13,769 nucleotides of DNA, from contig JAADFV010000425.1 in NCBI GenBank assembly GCA_013152695.1, forward strand, positions 1-13,769, read 5' to 3'. Below are positions 1-6,299 of this stretch, in pieces (the stretch's first letter is position 1; each line of letters starts with the position of its first letter). The notes below the pieces were generated by a model, which saw only the letters and a list, made by a program, of their open reading frames with translations, made no database searches and was not told the origin of the DNA. The position numbers and the translations under genes were made by a program. This DNA comes from Chloroflexota bacterium (GTDB lineage: Bacteria; Chloroflexota; Anaerolineae; J102).

Positions 1-852
1 CTCACCCGTGATGATGAATTCAGCATCATGACCTGGAATGTAGAGAATCTCTTCGATAATCGCGATCCCAACCCCAAAGACCCTCCTAAACCCAGCAAAG
101 CGCAATACGAACTGGCCCTGGACAAGGTGGCCAATACCATCCTTGCTGCCGGTCTGCCCACCCTCATCGGCCTGCAAGAGGTGGAAAATATCGATGTCCT
201 CAGGGCCATTGCCGCCCGTCCTGCTCTTGCCGATACGCCCTACCAGGCCTACCTCATCGAAGGTCATGATAGCCGCGGCATCGATGTCGGCTATCTTGTA
301 CGCAGCGATCGCGTGACTGTGCTCGACACGCAACAATTCGATGCTCCCGAAGGCCTCACCAGCCGTCCCCCTCTCCTCCTCCAGGTGCAATTGGATGACG
401 GCGAGAAACCAGTGGTTCTTTACTTACTCAACAACCACTTCAGCTCCATGTCAGGGGGTGTCGAAGCGACCGAACCTCGACGTATAGCCCAGGCCGCCTG
501 GAACGTCAAGGTAATGCAAGAGCACATCCTCGCCGTCGATCCTGATGCCAAGGTCGCTGTTCTCGGCGATCTGAACTCCTTCTACAATTCCCGGCCCATC
601 GACACCTTGCGTGAGGCAGGACTGCGGCACGTTATGGACATACTCCCGCCTGAAGAACGCTACGATTACATTTATCAGGGTGAATCGCAGGTGCTGGACC
701 ATATCCTCGTCACACCCTCCCTCTTTGATTTGCTGGAACGAACCACAATTCTTCACGTCAATGCCGACTTCCCCCCACCCATTCCCGACGATCCCAGTCC
801 CTTACGCAAATCAGACCACGATCCCGTGATCGCTACCTTCACCTTGCCTTAA
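1..852 (+). CDS. Endonuclease/exonuclease/phosphatase-fold hydrolase, 5' end missing
   Basis: This is a DNase I-like metal-dependent phosphoesterase (EEP superfamily), cut by the window edge. The frame is open from base 1, and the first ATG (28) lies inside the first conserved beta strand (SIMTWNVEN), so it is not the start. Numbering the 283 visible residues from base 1, the family motifs appear in order: N13 in WNVEN, E60 in QEVEN, GIDVGYL at about 93-99, H146 in NNHFSS, D190 and N192 in GDLN, LDHIL near 232, and D272/H273 in SDHDP. All catalytic and Mg-binding positions of the fold are therefore present. The closest flavour is the secreted or extracellular nuclease-like group (COG2374-type), but the N-terminus, where a signal peptide would sit, is not visible. 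The substrate (nucleic acid, phospholipid or sugar phosphate) cannot be told from sequence. It ends 12 nt before the amidohydrolase and probably shares its transcript. Confidence 0.85.
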   Translation, partial: LTRDDEFSIMTWNVENLFDNRDPNPKDPPKPSKAQYELALDKVANTILAAGLPTLIGLQEVENIDVLRAIAARPALADTPYQAYLIEGHDSRGIDVGYLVRSDRVTVLDTQQFDAPEGLTSRPPLLLQVQLDDGEKPVVLYLLNNHFSSMSGGVEATEPRRIAQAAWNVKVMQEHILAVDPDAKVAVLGDLNSFYNSRPIDTLREAGLRHVMDILPPEERYDYIYQGESQVLDHILVTPSLFDLLERTTILHVNADFPPPIPDDPSPLRKSDHDPVIATFTLP

Positions 853-864
853 CGGAGTTTGGTT

Positions 865-2187
865 ATGGCTAAACGCCTTTTCGAACACGCCACCATCGTT
901 ACCCTTGATTCTGAGAATCATATCTACAACGATGCCTCTCTTGCCATCGTCGATGACACCATTGTCGCTGTCAATGAAATTCCCGCCGGTTTTCAGGCGG
1001 ATGAGCGTATCGACGTGGCGGGCAAGGTCATCATGCCCGGATTGTACAACAGCCATACCCACGCCGCCATGACTTTCGCTCGCGGTTTTGCCGAAGATAT
1101 ACCTCTGCACCGCTGGTTCAATGAACGCATCTGGCTTCTCGAATCAGCCCTAACACCAGAAATCGTCTATTGGGGAACGATGCTGGCCGCGATCGAGATG
1201 ATCAAGGGCGGTGTAATTGGTTTTGCCGACCAGTATTTTTACATGGACGAAGTCGCTAAAGTGGTCGAGCAGACGGGCATGCGCGCTCTCCTCGCCTGGG
1301 GAGTGTTCGGGCAGGAGGATGGCGAGGTCGGCATCACCGTGCCCGAGACCGTCGACTTTGTACGGCGTACCCATGGCGCCGCCAATGGTCGTTTGCGTGC
1401 CTATCTGGGTCCCCACTCACCCTACATGTGCCCCGAAGATTTTCTCGCCCGCACCGCGGCCGTGGCGGTACGAGAAAAATTCGGCATTCACATTCATGCC
1501 GCCGAAACTGCTGCTCAGGTCGAAAACTCACTTAAGCGCTATGACCGCACCCCCATCGAACTGCTGGCGCACCTGGGTCTACTCGAGACTGAAACCCTTA
1601 TCGCCCATGCCATTCATGTCAACAATATCGATCTCGAAATCCTTAGCCATAAGGATGTGAACATCGTGCAATGCCCCAGTACCCACATGAAATACGGCAT
1701 GGGTGTAACCCGTGTGCCTGATATGATGGCGCGCAACATCAATGTGGCTCTGGGCACCGATGGTGCTGGTAGCAGTACGGCACTCAACATGTGGCGCGAG
1801 ATCCGCTTGGCAGTGCTTACGCAACGTCAGGCTTACGCTACTGCAACCCTGCTCGTCGGCGCCGAACCGTTGCTCATGGCCACGCGCAACGGCGCCAAAG
1901 CTCTTGGCTTTAGCCAAAGTGGCGTGCTTGCGCCCGATTATGCCGCCGATTTCATCATTGTGGACACCACCGCTGCCCATTTCCAGCCCCTGCACGATAT
2001 CATCGCCGCCCTGGTCTGGTGCACGGAACCGGCGGATGTGAGTGATGTCGTCGTTGCTGGCCAATGGCTCATGCGCAATCACGTCTTGCAGACCATCGAT
2101 GAAGCAGAGGTCATCGGCGAATTCCAGGAAGAATTGGCAAAAATGATGAATGCCCCCCGATCCCAGTTCAAGGCTTATGAGGGGTGA
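865..2187 (+). CDS. Amidohydrolase, 5'-methylthioadenosine/S-adenosylhomocysteine deaminase-like
   Basis: A 440-aa TIM-barrel amidohydrolase of the TRZ/ATZ branch, predicted to deaminate an adenosine-type substrate (MTA, SAH or adenosine) hydrolytically. Visible metal and catalytic residues are H64 and H66 in NSHTHAAM, H211 and E214 in HIHAAET, H248 in IAHAIH, and D299 in LGTDG. The SSTALN segment after the Asp and GPHSPYMC near 182-189 also match this group. As I recall the Thermotoga maritima TM0936 MTA/SAH deaminase, the agreement runs over the full length. The start is ATG 865: GGAG at 854-857 lies 7 nt upstream, whereas an in-frame TTG at 859 would be too close to it. The gene follows the nuclease-like gene by 12 nt, so it is likely second in an operon. 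Substrate is inference; related enzymes act on chlorohydrolase or guanine-type substrates. No methionine-salvage genes are next to it. Confidence 0.85.
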   Translation: MAKRLFEHATIVTLDSENHIYNDASLAIVDDTIVAVNEIPAGFQADERIDVAGKVIMPGLYNSHTHAAMTFARGFAEDIPLHRWFNERIWLLESALTPEIVYWGTMLAAIEMIKGGVIGFADQYFYMDEVAKVVEQTGMRALLAWGVFGQEDGEVGITVPETVDFVRRTHGAANGRLRAYLGPHSPYMCPEDFLARTAAVAVREKFGIHIHAAETAAQVENSLKRYDRTPIELLAHLGLLETETLIAHAIHVNNIDLEILSHKDVNIVQCPSTHMKYGMGVTRVPDMMARNINVALGTDGAGSSTALNMWREIRLAVLTQRQAYATATLLVGAEPLLMATRNGAKALGFSQSGVLAPDYAADFIIVDTTAAHFQPLHDIIAALVWCTEPADVSDVVVAGQWLMRNHVLQTIDEAEVIGEFQEELAKMMNAPRSQFKAYEG

Positions 2188-2233
2188 TCGAAGGCGACAA
2201 TCTTTTCCGCTTCATTTTGCCTCGCCGGTATCT

Positions 2234-2262
2234 TTGACAGTCAGCGCTCAATGCACTAAAAT
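2234..2262 (+). promoter_or_regulatory. Sigma-70 type promoter for the EF-G-like gene
   Basis: A perfect -35 TTGACA (2234-2239), a 17-bp spacer and TAAAAT (2257-2262) as -10 box. Transcription would start near 2269 and give a leader of about 117 nt before the ATG at 2386. Confidence 0.75.
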
Positions 2263-2273
2263 TTGATAGTTTG

Positions 2274-2313
2274 CCGCCAAGCACTGGCTAGAACCAGCGA
2301 GGCGGTCATTTTT
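2274..2313 (+). other. Stem-loop in the EF-G-like leader
   Basis: CCGCC (2274-2278) can pair with GGCGG (2301-2305), and inside it CTGG (2284-2287) with CCAG (2294-2297). The sequence then runs TCATTTTTC. It lies just after the predicted transcription start. It could be a weak leader terminator or simply a 5'-UTR structure; the T tract is short. Confidence 0.35.
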
Positions 2314-2385
2314 CGCTTACTTCCCGCTCATTATCGGCCAGTTTTTTTACTGACCGCTACTGATAAGTCAAGTTTTGGAGGACCG

Positions 2386-4449
2386 ATGAAGGTTTACACT
2401 AGCGACAAAATACGAAATATCGCCCTTTTAGGACACAGTGGTTCGGGAAAAACCATGTTGGCCGAAGCGATGATCCATGCAACCGGGGCAACTAATCGCT
2501 TGGGTCGGGTCGAAGATGGAACGACTGTTTCTGACTGGGATGAAGAAGAAATCAAGCGCACGCAATCGATTAATCTTAGCTTGGTGCCTTGTGAATGGTC
2601 GGGATGCAAAATCAACACCCTCGATACACCAGGATATCCCGATTTTGTCGGCGAGGTGATCAGCGCCCTCAGAGTCGTCGAGGCCGCGGTTGTGGTCGTC
2701 GATGCTGTATCTGGTGTCGAGGTCGGTACAGAATTGGCCTGGCAGTATCTCGATCAGCGAAAGCTGCCGCGCTTCGTTCTCATCAACAAAATGGATCGTG
2801 ACCATGCCAATTTCGAGCGCACCCTCAAGGCTCTGAGTGATGCCTTTGCCGGCACTTTTCTCCCATTCCACCTTCCTGTAGGCGCCGAATCCGACTTCAA
2901 CGGGGTGGTTTCGGTCGTCGACGGCAAGGCCTATCTTGGTGCGGAAGGAAAGGTCTCGGAAGTTCCTGCCGATATGGCCGATCAACTGGAAGAAGCCAGT
3001 CTCGCTTTGGTTGAAGCCGCGGCTGAGAGCGATGACGATTTACTGATGAAGTACCTGGAAGGGGAGACACTCAGCCCCGAGGAAATCGCCAGCGGCCTGA
3101 AAACAGCGATTCGTGCCGGTTCGATTATCCCTGTTTTTTGCAGTTCAGCTACCCACGAGTTGGGTATTCGCAACTTCATGGACATGATTGTATCGTTGGT
3201 GCCTTCACCGGCCGAGGCAGGCCCTTATCCCGCCCTGATCGATGGCAAAGAGAGCGAGCTGCCGGGAACCGCTGATGGCCCTGTGGCAGCCCTCGTTTTC
3301 AAGACGATTGCTGACCCCTTCGTCGGTCGCATCAACCTCTTCCGCGTCTTTTCCGGCACCGTTCAATCGGATAGCAGACTGTACAACACCGTCAAGGAAA
3401 CCGAGGAACGCATGGGTAGCACCTTCAGCTTGATGGGCAAGGAGCAAATTCCGGTTGGGAGTGTTGTAGCCGGTGATATTGCCGCTGTCGCCAAACTGGG
3501 ACACACTGCCACAGGCGATACCCTGGCGCAGAAGGGCAACAACATCGTCCTTCCTCCCCCCAAATTCCCCAATCCACTCTATGCGGTTGCCGTTCGTCCT
3601 GCCACCCAGGCTGACAGTGCCAAGATCGGTAGCGCCCTCAACCGTCTGGTCGAAGAGGATCCAACACTGAGCTGGCATAACGAGCCCAGTACTCGCCAGA
3701 TGATCCTCTCCGGCATGGGTGATGTGCACATGACGATTGCCGTCAATCGTCTACAAAGCAAGTTCGGTGTCCATGTCAAAACCGATGTTCCTAAAGTTCC
3801 CTACCGCGAAACAGTTTCCCGTACGGCTACCGCTTCCTACCGCCATAAAAAACAGACAGGCGGAGCAGGACAATTCGGCGAGGTGCACATGCGAGTGGAA
3901 CCGGGAGAAGAAGGCAGCGGCCTGACCTATACCTGGGAGGTATTCGGTGGGGCCATTTCTTCCTCCTTCATGCCTTCCATCGAGAAAGGTATTCGCTCTG
4001 TCATGAACAACGGCGTTATGGCCGGCTATCCGGTCGTGGACGTCAAAGTTGCGGTGTATGACGGCAAAGAGCATCCGGTCGACTCCAAAGATATCGCCTT
4101 CCAGATCGCCGGTCGTGAGGCCTTCAAGAAAGCATTCCTCGACGCCGGTCCCGTCTTCTTGGAGCCGATTTACAAAGTCGAGGTCACAGTGCCCGAAGAA
4201 AACATGGGTGACATCCTCGGTGACCTGAATACCCGGCGCGCCCGTGTCTTGGGTATGGACACAGTACGTGGCAAAAGTGTGATTACAGCCGAAGTGCCCT
4301 ATGCCGAACTTTTACGTTATGCTAATGATCTGCGCTCCATGACGCAGGGGCGAGGGATTTATAGCATCGAGTTCCTGCGCTACGAAAAGGTGCCGCAACA
4401 CCTGGCCCAAAAGATTATCGAGGCTGCCAAGAAGGAAGACGAAGAATAG
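2386..4449 (+). CDS. Elongation factor G-like GTPase (EF-G-2 subfamily)
   Basis: A 687-aa translational GTPase with the five-domain EF-G layout. GTP-binding motifs: P-loop GHSGSGKT (16-23), DTPGY (80-84), NKMD (134-137) and SSA (253-255). Domain II spans roughly 298-385. The domain IV signature KKQTGGAGQFGEV is at 488-500, and the EF-G-like C-terminal domain (EPIYKVEV, GDLNTRRARVLGM) is at 593-624. The P-loop (GHSGSGKT rather than AHIDAGKT), the altered switch I (KRTQSI in place of RGITI) and the Tyr in place of the catalytic His of DTPGH place it with the EF-G-like paralogues such as Thermus TTHA1498 rather than with housekeeping fusA; str-operon neighbours are absent. The start is ATG 2386, with GGAGG at 2377-2381; the frame is open further upstream but without ribosome site or similarity. 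Its role in translation is not settled for the subfamily. Confidence 0.9.
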   Translation: MKVYTSDKIRNIALLGHSGSGKTMLAEAMIHATGATNRLGRVEDGTTVSDWDEEEIKRTQSINLSLVPCEWSGCKINTLDTPGYPDFVGEVISALRVVEAAVVVVDAVSGVEVGTELAWQYLDQRKLPRFVLINKMDRDHANFERTLKALSDAFAGTFLPFHLPVGAESDFNGVVSVVDGKAYLGAEGKVSEVPADMADQLEEASLALVEAAAESDDDLLMKYLEGETLSPEEIASGLKTAIRAGSIIPVFCSSATHELGIRNFMDMIVSLVPSPAEAGPYPALIDGKESELPGTADGPVAALVFKTIADPFVGRINLFRVFSGTVQSDSRLYNTVKETEERMGSTFSLMGKEQIPVGSVVAGDIAAVAKLGHTATGDTLAQKGNNIVLPPPKFPNPLYAVAVRPATQADSAKIGSALNRLVEEDPTLSWHNEPSTRQMILSGMGDVHMTIAVNRLQSKFGVHVKTDVPKVPYRETVSRTATASYRHKKQTGGAGQFGEVHMRVEPGEEGSGLTYTWEVFGGAISSSFMPSIEKGIRSVMNNGVMAGYPVVDVKVAVYDGKEHPVDSKDIAFQIAGREAFKKAFLDAGPVFLEPIYKVEVTVPEENMGDILGDLNTRRARVLGMDTVRGKSVITAEVPYAELLRYANDLRSMTQGRGIYSIEFLRYEKVPQHLAQKIIEAAKKEDEE

Positions 4450-4491
4450 CATCGTTCTCGCTGCCTATGAAAGCATAGGTCGAGTATAAGG

Positions 4492-4658
4492 ATTGCACAG
4501 GTTACATAGGTTCTCCCCGGTCTGTGTAATCTGGATACTGTATCAATTTAGTCGGCGCGAACAAGTGCGTCGCACCTGCCGAGGTGCGGCGCACTTTAAT
4601 CAGGGAAATCTTCCTGCACCATCGACTAAACGGATACAGTCTCTGTAATCTGTGCAAT
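4492..4658. repeat. 167-bp nested inverted-repeat element (MITE-like)
   Basis: Three nested inverted repeats share one centre. The outer arms (4492-4506 and 4644-4658) match over 15 bp with one mismatch (ATTGCACAGGTTACA against the reverse complement of the right end). The middle arms (4537-4554 and 4623-4640) match at 16 of 18 positions (ACTGTATC, two mismatches, TTTAGTCG). The central hairpin is at 4563-4596. The left arm carries about 28 extra bases, including CTGTGTAATCTG, which resembles the right end. No target-site duplication is evident. It codes for nothing recognisable. It may be a miniature transposable element or dispersed repeat; a large structured RNA is the alternative. Confidence 0.55.
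4563..4596 (+). terminator. GC-rich hairpin, possible terminator of the EF-G-like gene
   Basis: A 15-bp stem (4563-4577 with 4582-4596, one G-U pair) closed by the tetraloop GCCG. Only three T follow (TTTAATC), so termination strength is uncertain. It is also the core of the nested inverted-repeat element. Confidence 0.45.
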
Positions 4659-4659
4659 G

Positions 4660-4689
4660 TTGACAAACCTAGGATAAACAACGTAAAAT
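4660..4689 (+). promoter_or_regulatory. Promoter of tRNA-Cys
   Basis: TTGACA (4660-4665), an 18-bp spacer and TAAAAT (4684-4689). The predicted start is near 4696, a few bases before the mature tRNA. The -35 box begins 2 bp after the end of the inverted-repeat element. Confidence 0.75.
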
Positions 4690-4700
4690 AAGGTAACTGC

Positions 4701-4773
4701 GGCGACGTAGCCAAGTTGGTTAAGGCAGGGGTCTGCAAAACCCCGATCGCGGGTTCGAGTCCCGCCGTCGCCT
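4701..4773 (+). tRNA. tRNA-Cys (GCA)
   Basis: A complete cloverleaf. Acceptor GGCGACG (4701-4707) pairs with CGTCGCC (4766-4772). The D stem is GCC/GGC. The anticodon stem GGGGT (4728-4732) pairs with ACCCC (4740-4744), with loop CTGCAAA giving anticodon GCA (4735-4737). The T stem GCGGG/CCCGC encloses TTCGAGT. The discriminator base is T (4773), the identity base expected for tRNA-Cys. The 3' CCA is not encoded. It would read both UGC and UGU, the two Cys codons in the cysK leader ORF downstream. Confidence 0.97.
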
Positions 4774-4780
4774 TTAATCG

Positions 4781-4809
4781 AAGCGCCAGTATTTTCTGGC
4801 GCTTTTTTT
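4781..4809 (+). terminator. Intrinsic terminator of tRNA-Cys
   Basis: A perfect 9-bp stem, AAGCGCCAG (4781-4789) with CTGGCGCTT (4796-4804), loop TATTTT, running into a T tract (4803-4809). It makes the tRNA a separate transcription unit. The next ~145 nt, to the cysK promoter, hold nothing I recognise except a tandem GTTGCCGCG (4882-4890 and 4892-4900). Confidence 0.9.
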
Positions 4810-4954
4810 ATGGGAGCAGAAAATAGGTCGGGAGATATGGCTAAGTAGTGCAAAATATTTTTCTTCCCCAATAGGGATTCAGTTGCCGCGTGTTGCCGCG
4901 CCTTCGCACCTGCCGTATCCTTGCAGAAAAAAAGAGGCCGACACTGCCTAAGAT

Positions 4955-4983
4955 TTGACACAATGCCTCATATCTTCTATAAT
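4955..4983 (+). promoter_or_regulatory. Consensus promoter of the cysK leader
   Basis: A perfect TTGACA (4955-4960), a 17-bp spacer and a perfect TATAAT (4978-4983). The start of transcription would be near 4990, giving a leader of about 305 nt before cysK. Such a strong promoter fits a gene controlled after initiation, by attenuation. Confidence 0.85.
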
Positions 4984-5025
4984 TCACACAACCTCATTGC
5001 TTTACATGATAGGAGCCTATTCCCT

Positions 5026-5058
5026 ATGTTTTTTGATCTCATTTGCATCTGTCTCTAG
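5026..5058 (+). CDS. Cysteine leader peptide, 10 aa (MFFDLICICL)
   Basis: A short ORF in the cysK leader: ATG 5026, ten sense codons, TAG 5056-5058. A Shine-Dalgarno AGGAG (5011-5015) lies 10 nt upstream. Two of the ten codons are Cys (TGC 5044-5046 and TGT 5050-5052), in the run C-I-C just before the stop. Codons 4 to 9 form the 5' strand of the 5035-5117 stem, so the position of a ribosome here decides whether that stem can form. This is the hallmark of an attenuator leader peptide. The function is predicted: the peptide is a sensor of charged tRNA-Cys rather than a product with a job of its own. It is too short for similarity-based gene finders. Confidence 0.75.
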   Translation: MFFDLICICL

Positions 5059-5117
5059 CGGAAGCCACTGTGGGATACTTCCCCCGGTTGACTTCCGCAT
5101 GCAGATGCAATGAGATC
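5035..5117 (+). promoter_or_regulatory. Attenuator stem 1:2 (anti-antiterminator) of the cysK leader
   Basis: GATCTCATTTGCATCTG (5035-5051) pairs with CAGATGCAATGAGATC (5102-5117) as a 16-bp stem with one bulged base. An inner stem GCGGAAG/CTTCCGC (5058-5064/5092-5098) and a small GGGA/TCCC hairpin (5072-5075/5080-5083) lie within it. Strand 1 holds both Cys codons of the leader peptide. With charged tRNA-Cys plentiful, or with no translation, this stem would sequester strand 2 and leave the terminator free to fold. Confidence 0.75.
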
Positions 5118-5236
5118 GAATGAGTGACTGACTTTGAGTTCGACTCAGCCCTCAGAGAGTCGAGACTCGATGGCAAACTGAATTTATTGGCGAATTTCCA
5201 TATCTGGCGCATTTCGCACTTCTTCGACTCATTGCA
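5106..5236 (+). promoter_or_regulatory. Predicted antiterminator pairing 2:3 of the cysK leader
   Basis: TGCAATGAG-A-TCGAA (5106-5120) is complementary to TTCGACTCATTGCA (5223-5236): 14 bp with a single bulged A (5115). It uses the same strand 2 as the 1:2 stem and the whole 5' arm of the terminator, so it excludes both. It would form when a ribosome stalled at the Cys codons covers strand 1. Small hairpins in the ~100-nt linker (TGAGT/ACTCA 5135-5147; GCGAA/TTCGC 5190-5217) could bring the arms together. Confidence 0.7.
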
Positions 5237-5266
5237 CTACCTTGTGGCAATGAGTTTTTTTATTTT
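5227..5266 (+). terminator. Attenuator terminator (3:4) before cysK
   Basis: ACTCATTGC (5227-5235) pairs perfectly with GCAATGAGT (5247-5255), followed by a run of seven T (5255-5261), A and four more T. It is a complete intrinsic terminator lying between the promoter and the cysK start, about 30 nt before the ATG. Transcription of cysK therefore requires that it be bypassed. Confidence 0.88.
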
Positions 5267-5296
5267 CCAAGTTTACCGCATTCAGGAGCAGCACTT

Positions 5297-6253
5297 ATGA
5301 CCACTCAACTTCCTTCTGGCCCTCGTGTCGCAGAAAACATCACCCAACTTATTGGCAACACGCCTTTGGTACGGATCAATCGTCTCGCTACCTATGCTAC
5401 AGCCTCGATTGTCGCTAAGCTCGAGTTCTTCAATCCTGGCGGCAGCGTCAAGGATCGCATTGGTCTGAGCATGATCGAAGCAGCGGAAGAGGCCGGACTT
5501 CTCGGTCCCGACACCATTATTCTCGAGCCCACCAGTGGCAATACTGGCATTGCCCTGGCCTTTGTGGCGGCAGCCAAAGGCTATCGCTGCACACTCGTCA
5601 TGCCAGACACCATGAGTAAAGAGCGACGCATTCTTCTGCGGGCCTACGGCGCCGAGCTCATTCTCACTCCTGGTTCAGAAGGGATGATTGGCGCCATCAA
5701 CAAGGCGCAGGAAATGGCCGATCAGGATCCCCGCTACTTCATTCCCCAGCAATTTCAGAACCCAGCCAACCCCGAAATCCACCGCCGCACCACGGCCATG
5801 GAAATCTGGCGAGACACAGCGGGTCAGGTGGATATTGTTGTAGCCGGCGTAGGCACGGGGGGCACCATCACCGGCGTGGGCGAAGTCCTCAAAGAAAAGA
5901 AGCCTTCAGTGCAGATGATTGCCGTCGAACCGAAAGATTCGCCTGTGCTTTCCGGTGGGAAACCCGGTCCCCACAAGATTCAGGGTATCGGCGCCGGTTT
6001 CATCCCCTCTGTTCTGAACACCGAGATAATCGATGAGGTGTTCACGGTGAGTAATGAAGATGCTTTTGCCACGGCTCGCCGCGCCGCCACACTCGAGGGA
6101 CTGTTAGTCGGTATTTCCTCCGGCGCCGCCCTCTATGCCGCGGTCGAGGTTGCTCGTCGCCCCGAGAACGCGGGTAAGCTCATCGTTGTCATTATTCCCT
6201 CCAATGGTGAACGGTATCTCAGTACCCCTCTCTTTGCCCATCTTGACGTTTGA
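5297..6253 (+). CDS. cysK: Cysteine synthase A (O-acetylserine sulfhydrylase)
   Basis: A PLP-dependent beta-replacement enzyme making cysteine from O-acetylserine and sulfide in the cytoplasm. The 318-aa protein has the normal family length. Visible landmarks: the PLP lysine K52 in NPGGSVKDR, the substrate loop PTSGNTG (78-84), the phosphate-binding GTGGT (186-190), the CysK signature [12 protein letters not shown] (226-237), and GISSGAA (272-278) with the Ser contacting the pyridine nitrogen. The start at ATG 5297 has AGGAG (5284-5288) 8 nt upstream. It is preceded by the Cys-codon leader and terminator and followed by cysE, so both steps of cysteine synthesis lie together. The prediction is control by transcription attenuation in response to Cys-tRNA(Cys) supply. 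Cystathionine beta-synthase-like members share the fold, but length and signature favour CysK. Confidence 0.96.
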   Translation: MTTQLPSGPRVAENITQLIGNTPLVRINRLATYATASIVAKLEFFNPGGSVKDRIGLSMIEAAEEAGLLGPDTIILEPTSGNTGIALAFVAAAKGYRCTLVMPDTMSKERRILLRAYGAELILTPGSEGMIGAINKAQEMADQDPRYFIPQQFQNPANPEIHRRTTAMEIWRDTAGQVDIVVAGVGTGGTITGVGEVLKEKKPSVQMIAVEPKDSPVLSGGKPGPHKIQGIGAGFIPSVLNTEIIDEVFTVSNEDAFATARRAATLEGLLVGISSGAALYAAVEVARRPENAGKLIVVIIPSNGERYLSTPLFAHLDV

Positions 6254-6299
6254 TGCAAGTCATTTTCTCCTCATTCGGAAAAAGACGTTAGTCTGCCTC

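Noticed and set aside
859..864. TTG 859 as amidohydrolase start
   Set aside because: It lies 1 nt after the GGAG, too close; ATG 865 has a 7-nt spacing.
2263..2385. Longer EF-G-like protein starting at TTG 2263
   Set aside because: The extension has no ribosome site, no family similarity, and begins at the predicted -10 box. GGAGG at 2377-2381 marks ATG 2386.
4701..4773. tRNA-Cys as an integration (att) site for a mobile island
   Set aside because: No integrase and no duplicated tRNA 3' end are visible in the window; the downstream genes are core metabolism.
4626..4961. A 111-aa reading frame on the minus strand over tRNA-Cys
   Set aside because: It runs through the tRNA, its terminator and the inverted-repeat element; its composition is not protein-like.
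4985..5296. T-box riboswitch for cysteine upstream of cysK
   Set aside because: No T-box antiterminator sequence (GGTGG-N-ACC type) is present, and no TGGA suited to a U73 tRNA-Cys is found at the right place. The leader ORF with Cys codons explains the stems better.
4985..5296. SAM-type riboswitch or 6S/SRP RNA in the cysK leader
   Set aside because: The conserved SAM-I core and the SRP GGAAG/AGCAG loop motif are absent. The long hairpin recalls 6S RNA only in shape.
6253..6291. A 12-codon ORF ([12 protein letters not shown]) whose ATG overlaps the cysK stop as TGATG
   Set aside because: It has no Cys codon, no ribosome site of its own and no alternative stems. Overlap by chance is as likely as translational coupling.
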